Of a stretch of 64,000 nt of DNA, positions 35,143-43,426 are shown one piece after another. A program made the position numbers and the translations under genes. The stretch spans positions 25,434 through 89,433 of the forward strand of contig JAPSHX010000015.1 in assembly GCA_031179305.1 (NCBI GenBank), read 5' to 3'. A model generated the notes under the pieces. The model was not told the DNA's origin. It worked only from the letters and a program-made list of their open reading frames with translations, and ran no database searches. Source of the DNA: Paenarthrobacter sp. (GTDB lineage: Bacteria > Actinomycetota > Actinomycetes > Actinomycetales > Micrococcaceae). Within the stretch, counting starts at the first letter, position 1. Each line of letters starts with the position of its first letter.

Positions 35143-36444
35143 ATGTCTGCTCCAGTCTTGCCCCTCAACTCACGCGGAAAACTCGCTTCATCCTTGCCTG
35201 CAGAGCAGCTGGCAGAGATCAGCGAACTGTTCGAGTTCCGGCGCAAGGGATTTTCCCTCGATGCGCCTTTCTACACCGATGCCACGATCTTCAAGATCGA
35301 CATGGAAGCCATTTTTGGCCAGCATTGGATCTTCGCAGCCAGCATCGCCGAACTGCCGGAGCCGGGCGACTACGTCACCGTCGACTATGGTCCCTACTCC
35401 CTGATCGTCCTGCGCAATGACGACGGCGGCGTGAACGTCCTGCACAACGTCTGCCGCCACCGCGGCGCCCGCGTCCTGACCGAGCCCGCCGGGTCGACAG
35501 GCAACCTGGTCTGCGGCTACCACTCCTGGACCTACTCCCCGGAGGGCAACCTGATCCACGCCTCCGCGCCGGGGGAGACGAAGTTCGACAAGGGCTGCTT
35601 CGGCCTCAAGCGCGCCCACAGCCGTGTGGTTGCCGGACTGATCTTCGTCTGCATTGCGGACGAACCGCCCACAGACTTTGACGAGACCTCCAAGATCTTC
35701 GAGCCGTACCTTGCGCCCCACGATCTCTCTAAGACGAAAATCGCCTACCAGCAGAACATCGTTGAAGAGGGCAACTGGAAGCTCGTCATGGAGAACAACC
35801 GTGAGTGCTACCACTGTGACGGCCACCCGGAGCTCGCTTGTTCCCTCTTCCCCACCTGGGGCCTGACGGAGGGCCTGATCCCGGCTCACCTTGAAGAAGT
35901 GTGGGACCGCAACAAGGAAGCACAGGCATCGCTCGAGGAGCGCTGCCGCCGTTACGGCCTTCCCTACGAGGTGGTGGAAGAGCTTGACACCCGCATTGCT
36001 GGAATCCGCATCTCACGGGAATCGCTCGACGGCGACGGCGAATCGTTCTCTCCCGATGGGCGCAGGCTCTCCAAGAAGCTGCTCGGCGATCTGCGGGACT
36101 TCCGGCTTGGCCGCTGCTCGATGCACCTGCAGCCCAACAGCTGGTTCCACTTCCAGAGCGACCACGTCATCACGTTCGGGGTCTTCCCCATCAACGAACA
36201 CCAGTCCCTGGTTCGCACCACGTGGCTGGTAGCCGACGACGCCGTGGAAGGCGTCGACTACGATCTGGAGAAGCTCACCTACACCTGGAAGCAGACCAAT
36301 CTGCAGGACAAGGCGTTCGTGGAGCTTTGCCAGACGGGCGCTGGCAGCCCTGCCTATGAGCCCGGCCCGTACATGAAGAGCGAGTACCAGGTGGAGGCTT
36401 TCATCAACTGGTACGTGCAGCGCGTCCAGGAGCACTTGGCATGA
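35143..36444 (+). CDS. gbcA: Glycine betaine monooxygenase, Rieske oxygenase subunit
   Basis: A 433-residue Rieske non-haem iron oxygenase alpha subunit. The [2Fe-2S] ligands are Cys104, His106, Cys124 and His127 (CRHRG and CGYHSW). The mononuclear iron motif NNRECYHCDGHPEL gives His224 and His228. Homologous GbcA/BmoA proteins demethylate glycine betaine to dimethylglycine, releasing formaldehyde. GGGAGG precedes the ATG. The stop overlaps the reductase start (ATGA). A dimethylglycine oxidase 4 kb away and formaldehyde-using enzymes on both sides support betaine over stachydrine or carnitine, though those remain alternatives for this subfamily. Confidence 0.9.
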   Translation: MSAPVLPLNSRGKLASSLPAEQLAEISELFEFRRKGFSLDAPFYTDATIFKIDMEAIFGQHWIFAASIAELPEPGDYVTVDYGPYSLIVLRNDDGGVNVLHNVCRHRGARVLTEPAGSTGNLVCGYHSWTYSPEGNLIHASAPGETKFDKGCFGLKRAHSRVVAGLIFVCIADEPPTDFDETSKIFEPYLAPHDLSKTKIAYQQNIVEEGNWKLVMENNRECYHCDGHPELACSLFPTWGLTEGLIPAHLEEVWDRNKEAQASLEERCRRYGLPYEVVEELDTRIAGIRISRESLDGDGESFSPDGRRLSKKLLGDLRDFRLGRCSMHLQPNSWFHFQSDHVITFGVFPINEHQSLVRTTWLVADDAVEGVDYDLEKLTYTWKQTNLQDKAFVELCQTGAGSPAYEPGPYMKSEYQVEAFINWYVQRVQEHLA

Positions 36445-37850
36445 CGGAACTCCTCACTGAGACGTTGGTCCAGGAGCCACATCGCATTCGCGGTCTGGAG
36501 ATGCCCTGGAACAGGGTGATGGGCAGCACTGAGGGGCCGGCCAGCGCCGCACGTGCGTTGGGTCCCTGGCATCCGCAGGAGTTCATGGCCGAATGCGTGG
36601 AGATTGTTCCCGAAGTGGGCGGCATGATGACCTTCGTGTTCCGTCGCATCGATGGTGCACCGTTGGCGTTCCGCGCGGGGCAGTACGTCAACGTTGCTTT
36701 CCCTGTGAACGGCGAGGACGAGGATCCTGTGGACCGCAGCTACTCGCTGTCCAGCGCTCCCACCAAACCGTGGACTTTCGACATCACAGTCAAGCGCGAT
36801 GCCACAGGCCTGGTTTCACCGTGGGTGCACGAGAACATCCAACCCGGCACTGTTCTGGAGATGCTGGGACCGGTAGGGGCATTTCACCTGCCGGACGCAG
36901 ACCGGCGGGCCCGGTACCTCCTCCTGGCCGCCGGTGCGGGCATCACTCCCATCATGTCCATGGTGAGGACCATTCACTCCTTGCCCGGACAAGCCGATGT
37001 GGTGGTGCTTTACCACGGCGCGGAAGCCGGAGGCTTTGCCTTCAACAAGGAGCTGGCCTACATTGCGTCCGTGGATTCGCGCATCAAGGTCTTCTACTCC
37101 CTGGGCGACCGCAGCAAGCCCGAGGGATGGGAAGGCCTGAGTGGAAGGCTGACGGCAGCCATGCTGGAGGAGGTTGCCCCCGACGCCAACGGCCGGCAGG
37201 TATATGCCTGTGGACCCGAGGGCTACCTGAACACCGCCACCGAACTCCTGGGCAACGTGGGCGTGGATGACACGTCCATCCACATGGAATTCTTCACGGG
37301 AGATCGGCAGACAATCCTTGAGTACCAGGCAGAGCTCGCGCTTGCAGTGGACATCGCCGAGGAAATAGCCGAGGAAATAGCGGATTCCGCCGAAGGCTAC
37401 TACGAAAGCCAGCCCACGGCGTTCGGGCTCTACGAGCCCGGCTACGACGCCGAGGGGCCCCTGAAGGCCACGGGGTTGCCGCTGGAGACTGTCGACGCCG
37501 ACTCGGACGAAGCTTCCGACGACGGTTCGGATGCGGGAGCGAAGGCCGATGCCCCGGACGCATCAAGCTTCGAGACGGTTGGGACGGGAAGCCTCACCCT
37601 GTCCTTCATGCGCACGGGCATCAATGTGCGCGTCGACCCCACCGAGCACATCCTCGGTCCGGCGCAGCGTGCCGGAGTCAGGATCGGCGCGAACTGCAAA
37701 GAGGGCATGTGCGGCTCGTGCAAGGTGGTCAAGCTGTCAGGGGAGGTGGAGATGAACCACCAGGGCGGGATCCGTGCCCGGGAAATCGATGCGGGCAAGT
37801 TCCTGCCCTGCTGCTCCACCGCACAGACCGATATGGTGATCGACGCCTAG
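36441..37850 (+). CDS. gbcB: Glycine betaine monooxygenase reductase with inserted acidic linker
   Basis: A 469-residue electron-transfer partner of GbcA. Residues about 45-285 form a ferredoxin-NAD(P)+ reductase unit: flavin motif DRSYSLSS, nucleotide-binding LAAGAGITPIMSM, and YACGPEGYL. A plant-type [2Fe-2S] domain (about 381-469) has Cys419, Cys424, Cys427 and Cys457. Between them is a linker of about 90 residues (290-380), very acidic and Ala/Asp/Ser-rich, longer than usual for GbcB-type reductases of roughly 370 residues. It contains a tandem EEIAEEIA encoded by a repeated GCCGAGGAAATA. It is translationally coupled to gbcA. Confidence 0.9.
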   Translation: MTELLTETLVQEPHRIRGLEMPWNRVMGSTEGPASAARALGPWHPQEFMAECVEIVPEVGGMMTFVFRRIDGAPLAFRAGQYVNVAFPVNGEDEDPVDRSYSLSSAPTKPWTFDITVKRDATGLVSPWVHENIQPGTVLEMLGPVGAFHLPDADRRARYLLLAAGAGITPIMSMVRTIHSLPGQADVVVLYHGAEAGGFAFNKELAYIASVDSRIKVFYSLGDRSKPEGWEGLSGRLTAAMLEEVAPDANGRQVYACGPEGYLNTATELLGNVGVDDTSIHMEFFTGDRQTILEYQAELALAVDIAEEIAEEIADSAEGYYESQPTAFGLYEPGYDAEGPLKATGLPLETVDADSDEASDDGSDAGAKADAPDASSFETVGTGSLTLSFMRTGINVRVDPTEHILGPAQRAGVRIGANCKEGMCGSCKVVKLSGEVEMNHQGGIRAREIDAGKFLPCCSTAQTDMVIDA

Positions 37851-37855
37851 TCTGA

Positions 37856-39130
37856 CTACCGCAGTCCCGCACTGTGGGCCAACGCAATGGCCTCAGTGCG
37901 GGACCGGACGTCCAGCTTCCGGAAGAGGTTCCGAAGATGGAATTTCACAGTGTTTTCACTGATGCCAAGATCGGCGGCAATGGAGCGATTACGCTGGCCG
38001 GCAGCCAGCAACTGAAGAACCTCGAGTTCCCTGGCGGCCAGCCCCCATTCTGCTACGTCCCCCGCAGGGGTTGACGGCGGATCCAACGGCAGGACCACAG
38101 AGATATCGGCGCCCCAACCCTGCATGATGTCCACGTTCATGGTCCCGTCCACCGCCTGTACGCGTTGAAGCAGCCGTTCGAGGGTGGGTCCTTCAGGGGA
38201 AAGCTCCCCGCCGCCGTCGTCCCTGACATTAATCAGCAGGTTCTCCCCATCGCAGTCCCATTGCGTCCGGACCCGATGAACATCAGACTGCTCGGCGATA
38301 GCCAGGACCAATCCTCGCACCACAGCCCTGGCGGCGTGGGCCACCTCGCCGGGCAATGCCCTTCCGTTCGCGGGCGGTTCGATGAATTGGATGTCGATGT
38401 TGCTGAAGTGCATGAGTGGCCTGAGGTCTTCCCGAAGCCTTTCGAATGCCTTGGCGACAGGCTCTTCCACAAGATTGCTGGTGCGGTCACTGAGGGTCCG
38501 GAGGCCTACCAAGGCTTTGGCTGTTAGATCAGTAACGAACGTACGCGCCGCACGATCGTCCAGGGAGTTTGAGCGTAACGCCGCGAGGACGGTCTCCAGC
38601 GTTGTTGAGTGCTGGTCCACCAGCTCGCCTGTGACGCGCACACGTTCCGCCGATGCGGCCCGGGACTCCAGAAGATACGACGGCGGTGCGTCGCTCACTT
38701 TCTCTTGGATGCGCGCCGCTGCAAGCTCCCAAAGGTAGCTCACCATCCGTAGGGATCCACTGCCTTCATCTGCGGCAGTTGGCAGCGGATCGGTAAGGAC
38801 CAACAGGGCGTTGCTTGGTGGATAGCGGAATGCAAGGACGTCCCGCTGCTGGCCGCCAATCAAAGCGGCCCCCCGCCAGGGTCCCTCCGCATCCACTGAG
38901 GCCCGCAAACGTTCCAGTTCCGGAATGGAAACCCTGCTGACGATCTCCTCTGCGCCAGCCTTCTTCTGTGGGCGGCCCGTGCAGTCCTCAGTGAAGATGA
39001 CCAGGGCGCTCGATGTCAGGAAGGGCAGGGTGGCGGTGCGAAGCTCTTCGGCGATGCCCATCAAGGGAGCTTTCGCGATGGACGCAACCGCGCCCAGAAG
39101 AGGCCAGTGGAAGTCGGTGGGTTGTGGCAT
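37856..39130 (-). CDS. LuxR-type regulator fused to a kinase-like domain
   Basis: A 424-residue protein with three parts. Residues 1-150 may form a GAF-like sensor. Residues 160-350 look like the core of a NarL-type histidine kinase: [21 protein letters not shown] resembles the HisKA_3 helix but with Val-Asp where His-Asp is expected, followed by an ATPase-like segment with VRDDGGG. Residues 363-424 are a LuxR helix-turn-helix ([40 protein letters not shown]). No receiver domain is present. It is divergent from the formaldehyde-fixing phi-hps genes and convergent with gbcB, so it is a candidate formaldehyde-responsive regulator. Confidence 0.8.
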   Translation of the reverse strand: MPQPTDFHWPLLGAVASIAKAPLMGIAEELRTATLPFLTSSALVIFTEDCTGRPQKKAGAEEIVSRVSIPELERLRASVDAEGPWRGAALIGGQQRDVLAFRYPPSNALLVLTDPLPTAADEGSGSLRMVSYLWELAAARIQEKVSDAPPSYLLESRAASAERVRVTGELVDQHSTTLETVLAALRSNSLDDRAARTFVTDLTAKALVGLRTLSDRTSNLVEEPVAKAFERLREDLRPLMHFSNIDIQFIEPPANGRALPGEVAHAARAVVRGLVLAIAEQSDVHRVRTQWDCDGENLLINVRDDGGGELSPEGPTLERLLQRVQAVDGTMNVDIMQGWGADISVVLPLDPPSTPAGDVAEWGLAARELEVLQLLAAGQRNRSIAADLGISENTVKFHLRNLFRKLDVRSRTEAIALAHSAGLR

Positions 39131-39165
39131 GCCACTAAGCCTAAAGCAGTTCCACCGCCCTGCCT

Positions 39166-39177
39166 ACCCGAACGGGT
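39166..39177. promoter_or_regulatory. Inverted repeat between luxR-type gene and phi-hps
   Basis: ACCCG AA CGGGT is a perfect 5-bp inverted repeat in the divergent region, 36-47 bases before the luxR-type start. A second short repeat, CTAC-CTGAA-GTAG, lies at 39208-39220. Either could be an operator. Confidence 0.35.
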
Positions 39178-39281
39178 GGTCATAACCGTCCATTCTTGCC
39201 GTTACACCTACCTGAAGTAGCCGGAACAATCGTTTATAGGCCCTTTGAGGGAAGAGGCACCCACCTGCAAAAGGAGTGAAA

Positions 39282-39872
39282 GTGAACGTCACCGCAGAAT
39301 CAGCAACAACCACCAGTGACGACGTAGCCAGTAACGTGTCCCTGATCCTGGGCGAGATGGCAAACACGTCCTCCGGCATTGATTACGGACAAGTGTCCCG
39401 CCTTGCCGACGAGATCAGCGGTGCTGAACGTGTCTTCCTCGCCGGAGCCGGTCGGAGCGGCTTGGTCTTACGGATGGCAGCCATGCGTCTCATGCACCTC
39501 GGAAAAACCGTCCATGTTGCGGGTGACACCACAACACCCGCCATCAGCGCAGGGGATGTGCTGATTGTCGCTTCCGGTTCGGGTACTACCTCCGGGGTAG
39601 TCAAAGCGGCTCAAACAGCTCTCTCGGCAGGGGCCCAGGTTGCTGCCGTCACCACGAACTCATCTTCCCCGTTGGCCGGCCTTGCCCAAGCGGTGGTGGT
39701 TATCCCTGCCGCCCAGAAGACGGACCACGGCTCAGATGTGTCGCAGCAGTACTCGGGCAGCCTCTTCGAACAGTCGCTCTTCCTGGTGACCGAGGCTGTT
39801 TTCCATTCTCTCTGGGGCGCCACCGACGAGCCCGCTGAGCAGCTCTGGTTGCGCCACGCCAACCTGGAATAG
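39282..39872 (+). CDS. hxlB: 6-phospho-3-hexuloisomerase
   Basis: A 196-residue sugar isomerase-fold (SIS) protein that converts hexulose 6-phosphate to fructose 6-phosphate in the ribulose-monophosphate pathway. SIS motifs are RVFLAGAGRSGLVLRMAAMRLMHLG and VLIVASGSGTTSGVV; the C-terminal QQYSGSLFEQSLFLVTEAVFH is typical of PHI. AGGAG at 39272-39276 is 5 bases before the GTG at 39282, preferred to the GTG at 39276 that overlaps it. It is followed by the synthase gene, and both would dispose of formaldehyde made by betaine demethylation. Confidence 0.93.
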   Translation: MNVTAESATTTSDDVASNVSLILGEMANTSSGIDYGQVSRLADEISGAERVFLAGAGRSGLVLRMAAMRLMHLGKTVHVAGDTTTPAISAGDVLIVASGSGTTSGVVKAAQTALSAGAQVAAVTTNSSSPLAGLAQAVVVIPAAQKTDHGSDVSQQYSGSLFEQSLFLVTEAVFHSLWGATDEPAEQLWLRHANLE

Positions 39873-39935
39873 TCCCCGATCAACTCCCAAATTTCCGCCC
39901 GATTCACCAACCATTCCAAAGAAGGAAACAACACT

Positions 39936-40559
39936 ATGAAACTGCAAGTTGCACTGGACCTCCTCACCATCGAAGACGCCCTGGACCTCGCTGGCAAAGT
40001 AGCCGAGCACGTGGACATCATCGAGCTGGGCACGCCCCTAATCAAGGCCGAGGGTCTCTCAGCCGTTACGGCAATCAAGGAAGCACACCCCACCAAGATC
40101 GTCTTCGCGGACATGAAGACCATGGACGCCGGCGAGCTTGAAGCCGACATCGCTTTCAAGGCTGGCGCTGATTTGGTGTCCGTCCTCGGAACGGCGGATG
40201 ACTCCACCATTGCCGGTGCAGTCAAGGCGGCACAGGCCCACAACAAGGGCATCGTGGTGGACCTGATTGGCGTGGCCGACAAGGTTTCCCGCGCTAAGGA
40301 AGCCCGCGCCTTGGGCGCAAAGTTCATCGAGTTCCACGCTGGCCTTGATGAGCAAGCCCAGCCGGGTTACGACCTGCGTGGACTGCTGAACGCCGGCGAA
40401 GAGGCGCGCGTACCGTTCTCAGTGGCCGGTGGAGTCAACGCTTCGACCATCGGAGCCGTCCAGTTGGCCGGTGCCGACGTAGCCGTCGCGGGCAGCGCAA
40501 TCTACAGCGCAGCTGATCCGGAACTGGCTGCAAAGGAACTCAAGGCAGCAATTCAGTAG
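39936..40559 (+). CDS. hxlA: 3-hexulose-6-phosphate synthase
   Basis: A 207-residue TIM-barrel enzyme that condenses formaldehyde with ribulose 5-phosphate. MKLQVALDLL, IELGTPLIKAEG and the catalytic FADMKTMDAGELEADIAFKAGAD are intact and match the HPS branch of the OMP decarboxylase superfamily, as does VAGGVNASTIGAVQLAGADVAVAGSAIY. GAAGGA precedes the ATG. With the isomerase upstream it forms a complete formaldehyde-fixing module, feeding carbon into central sugar phosphates. It is convergent with the debranching enzyme, with only 3 bases between the genes. Confidence 0.95.
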   Translation: MKLQVALDLLTIEDALDLAGKVAEHVDIIELGTPLIKAEGLSAVTAIKEAHPTKIVFADMKTMDAGELEADIAFKAGADLVSVLGTADDSTIAGAVKAAQAHNKGIVVDLIGVADKVSRAKEARALGAKFIEFHAGLDEQAQPGYDLRGLLNAGEEARVPFSVAGGVNASTIGAVQLAGADVAVAGSAIYSAADPELAAKELKAAIQ

Positions 40560-40562
40560 TTC

Positions 40563-42716
40563 CTAGGGTTCAGTCCGCCGCAGCTCGGCCTTTTCCACGA
40601 GCTCTGTGATCCAGGGCCGTTGCGCTCGGTGGAGCGTCAGGCCATCCGGAAGTCCCTGAACCTGGGATGTGGAACCGGCGACATCAATGGTGATGCGCCC
40701 GCTCCCCATGGGCGCATTGCTGATGTGCAAGTCACCGTAAGATTCCGGCAACACCGGATCCAGCCAGACGCCGCCCAACGAAATATGGGCGTCGTAACGC
40801 ATGAGTCCGGTGATCAGCTGGATGGGAGTGGTGGCAGCCCATGCCTGCGGGGAGCAGGCAGTCGGATACGGCACGGGCTCCCTGAACTGTGCGCGGTCAA
40901 AACCGCAGAACAGTTCGGGGAGCCTGCCGCCCGAAAACTCGGCAGCTTCGAGGAGGGCAGTGGCAATGCGCTGCGCTTCCTCCACGAAGCCGTAGCGGAG
41001 CAGCCCCGCCGCTATCAGTGCGTTGTCATGCGGCCATACCGACCCATTGTGGTAGCTGGCAGGGTTGTAGGCGCCCATGTCGCTGGCCAGCGTCCGGACG
41101 CCCCAGCCGCTGAACATTTCCGGGGACATCAGCCGCTCCGCCACGAGGGGCGCCTTGTCTTCATCCACCAGCCCGAACCACAAGCAGTGCCCCATGTTTG
41201 AAGCGCAGGCGTCGACAGGGCGCTTGTCCTTATCCAGGGCGACCGCATAGTAGCCCTTGTCCGGGAGCCAGAACTCCTCGTTGAACTTCTTTTTCAGGCG
41301 ATCCGCGCGTTCCCGAAGCTCGGCTGCCAAGGTGAGGTCGCCGTCGTCGTACGCCATCCAAGCGCGCGCCATGTAGGCGCCATGCACGTACGCCTGTACT
41401 TCGCACAGTGCCAGCGGCGGCTCCGCAATGGTGCCGTCGTCAAAGTTGATGCCGTCCCAGGAGTCCTTCCAGCCCTGGTTGATGAGGCCGTGCTCGTTGG
41501 GACGCCCGTACTCCACGAAGCCGTCGCCGTCCCGGTCGCCGTAGTCCCGGATCCATTCGAGCGCGCGATCCGCGTTGGGGAGCAGCTCCGTAATCACATC
41601 CTTGGCGAAGCCCCACCGGCTGACGGAACCCAGGACGATGACAAAAAGGGGAGTGGCGTCGACGCTGCCGTAGTAGGCGGACTTGCCACCCAGAGCCAAG
41701 CCGCTGGAGACATCCAGTCGAACTTCATGCAGGATCTTGCCCGGTTCTTCCTCGCTGGTGGTGTCCACCACCGTCCCCTGGCGGTCGGCCAAGGTGCGGA
41801 GGGTTCCCAAGGCCAAAGACGGGTCAACAGGCAACGCCATCTCGGACGCCCATAATGAATCGCGGCCAAAAAGGGTCATGAACCAGGGTGCGCCGGCGGC
41901 GACAACCACCCTGTTGGGATGGTCCGGATCCTGGATCCTCAACGCGCCCAGATCCTCATAGCTGCGCCTCAAGGTGCGTTCGATTGCGCGATTCCCCACC
42001 TGCAGCCGGGGGATCTTGGCCACCCATTCCTCCCGACGACGATCGCTGGGGGACAACTCGCCGCGGGCAGGATGGGTGAAGGGCGTCCCCGCACCGTCGA
42101 GGGTGGGGACGACGCTCACCCGGGTGCTCCAGCTCCCGTAGGGCGGAATCTTGGCCGTGAAGCCCAACGCCCGCGCCCCTGCGCCGGCGCCCTCGGCCCG
42201 GATCACCACACTCTTGCGGATACCCTCCCACTTTCCGCGGATCTCCAAGGAATCGCCCCCCGGGACGCGGGTTTCCGTCCACTCCCGGGTGATCCTCGCT
42301 TCCTTGACCTCAAAAAGGTCCGCGAAATCTGACTCGGCAGTTAGCAGGATCCGGCATTCTGCCGGCCGTTTGGAGTAGTTCCGGACTGTAATCTCTTCCA
42401 AGATTCCCGCCCCGACTTCCCGCAGCCTTTCCACCAGCAGCGGGCTGTCCGCGTAGCCGTCCGAACGCGGAACCCTTCCTGCAAAAAGGGCGCGGTAGGG
42501 TTCCCGGGTTTCAGCTGCCAAGGGTTCGATCATCTGGCCGTTGACGGTCAACTCCCATCGCGAAAGTATCCGGGTGTCCAGATGGAAGACACCATGGGGA
42601 AGTTCAGGGTGAATGTCCCCGTTGGCAGAGGAAATGCAGAAGGATGAACCTTCCACCAAGGTGACCGTTCCGGAGCCCAGAGGCCCCGCCGCGGTGTCTG
42701 CATTCCATCCCGCCAC
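40563..42716 (-). CDS. Glycogen debranching enzyme (amylo-alpha-1,6-glucosidase type)
   Basis: A 717-residue protein of the family with an N-terminal debranching-enzyme domain (EGSSFCISSANGDI, HGVFHLDTRILSRWEL) and a C-terminal six-hairpin (alpha/alpha)6 glucosidase domain (PWFMTLFGRDSLWASEM, DSWDGINFDDG, YHNGSVWPHDNALIAAGLLRYG). Such proteins are annotated as amylo-alpha-1,6-glucosidases, though some members may act on other glucosides. I start at the GTG at 42716, which has AAGGAG 6 bases upstream; the open frame continues 98 codons further but crosses the next gene's start. There is no sign of glycogen genes nearby. Confidence 0.9.
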   Translation of the reverse strand: MAGWNADTAAGPLGSGTVTLVEGSSFCISSANGDIHPELPHGVFHLDTRILSRWELTVNGQMIEPLAAETREPYRALFAGRVPRSDGYADSPLLVERLREVGAGILEEITVRNYSKRPAECRILLTAESDFADLFEVKEARITREWTETRVPGGDSLEIRGKWEGIRKSVVIRAEGAGAGARALGFTAKIPPYGSWSTRVSVVPTLDGAGTPFTHPARGELSPSDRRREEWVAKIPRLQVGNRAIERTLRRSYEDLGALRIQDPDHPNRVVVAAGAPWFMTLFGRDSLWASEMALPVDPSLALGTLRTLADRQGTVVDTTSEEEPGKILHEVRLDVSSGLALGGKSAYYGSVDATPLFVIVLGSVSRWGFAKDVITELLPNADRALEWIRDYGDRDGDGFVEYGRPNEHGLINQGWKDSWDGINFDDGTIAEPPLALCEVQAYVHGAYMARAWMAYDDGDLTLAAELRERADRLKKKFNEEFWLPDKGYYAVALDKDKRPVDACASNMGHCLWFGLVDEDKAPLVAERLMSPEMFSGWGVRTLASDMGAYNPASYHNGSVWPHDNALIAAGLLRYGFVEEAQRIATALLEAAEFSGGRLPELFCGFDRAQFREPVPYPTACSPQAWAATTPIQLITGLMRYDAHISLGGVWLDPVLPESYGDLHISNAPMGSGRITIDVAGSTSQVQGLPDGLTLHRAQRPWITELVEKAELRRTEP

Positions 42717-42995
42717 TTGATGCTCCTTACCAGTGAGCTCCCGAATCGCTTGGGCTCCAGCGGCCGCTCGGTGGGCGGCCTTCTGCGTGGATGTAAATGA
42801 CGGTACGCCGGAGAGGGTGCAGGCACCAGAGTCCTGCCCATGCCCAGCGCATCTGTGGAGGGCGACCACTGCAGGCAATCCAGAGTTAATCTCTTTTCCT
42901 CGTCCGGGGAACCAGAACGGGTCTATAGTGAGGGATAGGACATTCGCTGATGCAGCCCGGCGGCCCGCATTTCTTCCGACGCCGGAGGCCCCGTA

Positions 42996-43334
42996 ATGAC
43001 CGACACCCAAATTGGCAGCTTTATTCGCGACTGTGTGGTGTTTGAGGACGACACTGAGAACGGCTTGGATTTTGACACTTTCTACGGCCTGTACATCAGC
43101 TGGTGCGTTCTCGGACGCAAAATCCCCATCCCCGACTCCGCTTTCAAATCAGCCCTTGAACTCCAGGGACTGAAACCCATCAAGGTCAATGGCCAGAGAA
43201 TCTATCCCGGCATGAGCATGATTGGTGCAGCCGCGCGGGACTACGTGGTCAACAGCGTTCCCATCTGGAGCGAAACCGCCACCGACATCCCGGTCTCCGA
43301 AATTCGCCAGCAAGCCGTGGCATCCATCGCCTGA
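42996..43334 (+). CDS. 112-residue protein resembling primase-associated winged helix
   Basis: A small soluble protein. The pattern FIRDCVVFEDDTENGLDFDTFYGLYISWCVLGRKIPIP, then FKSALELQG, resembles the winged-helix module at the C-terminus of phage-type DNA primase/helicases (D5/P4 group), where an aromatic-Cys pair follows a Tyr-rich helix and a short conserved helix comes before a wing. No primase or helicase domain is attached and no phage genes flank it. It lies between the debranching enzyme and photolyase. The ATG lacks a strong ribosome site; GGAGG occurs 7 bases upstream (GCCGGAGGCCCCGTA). Function unknown. Confidence 0.7.
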   Translation: MTDTQIGSFIRDCVVFEDDTENGLDFDTFYGLYISWCVLGRKIPIPDSAFKSALELQGLKPIKVNGQRIYPGMSMIGAAARDYVVNSVPIWSETATDIPVSEIRQQAVASIA

Positions 43335-43355
43335 CCTCATTCCAGCAAGCGTTCA

Positions 43356-43390
43356 GCCCATGCCCCTAGGATTCTTAGGGGGCATGGGCT
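43356..43390 (+). terminator. Terminator upstream of photolyase
   Basis: AGCCCATGCCCC at 43356-43367 pairs with GGGGCATGGGCT at 43379-43390, with an 11-base loop and GTTCCTGTTT after it. It ends the 112-residue gene's transcript. Confidence 0.75.
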
Positions 43391-43426
43391 GTTCCTGTTT
43401 CCGGAGGTTCTCGCTGAAAGGCTCTA

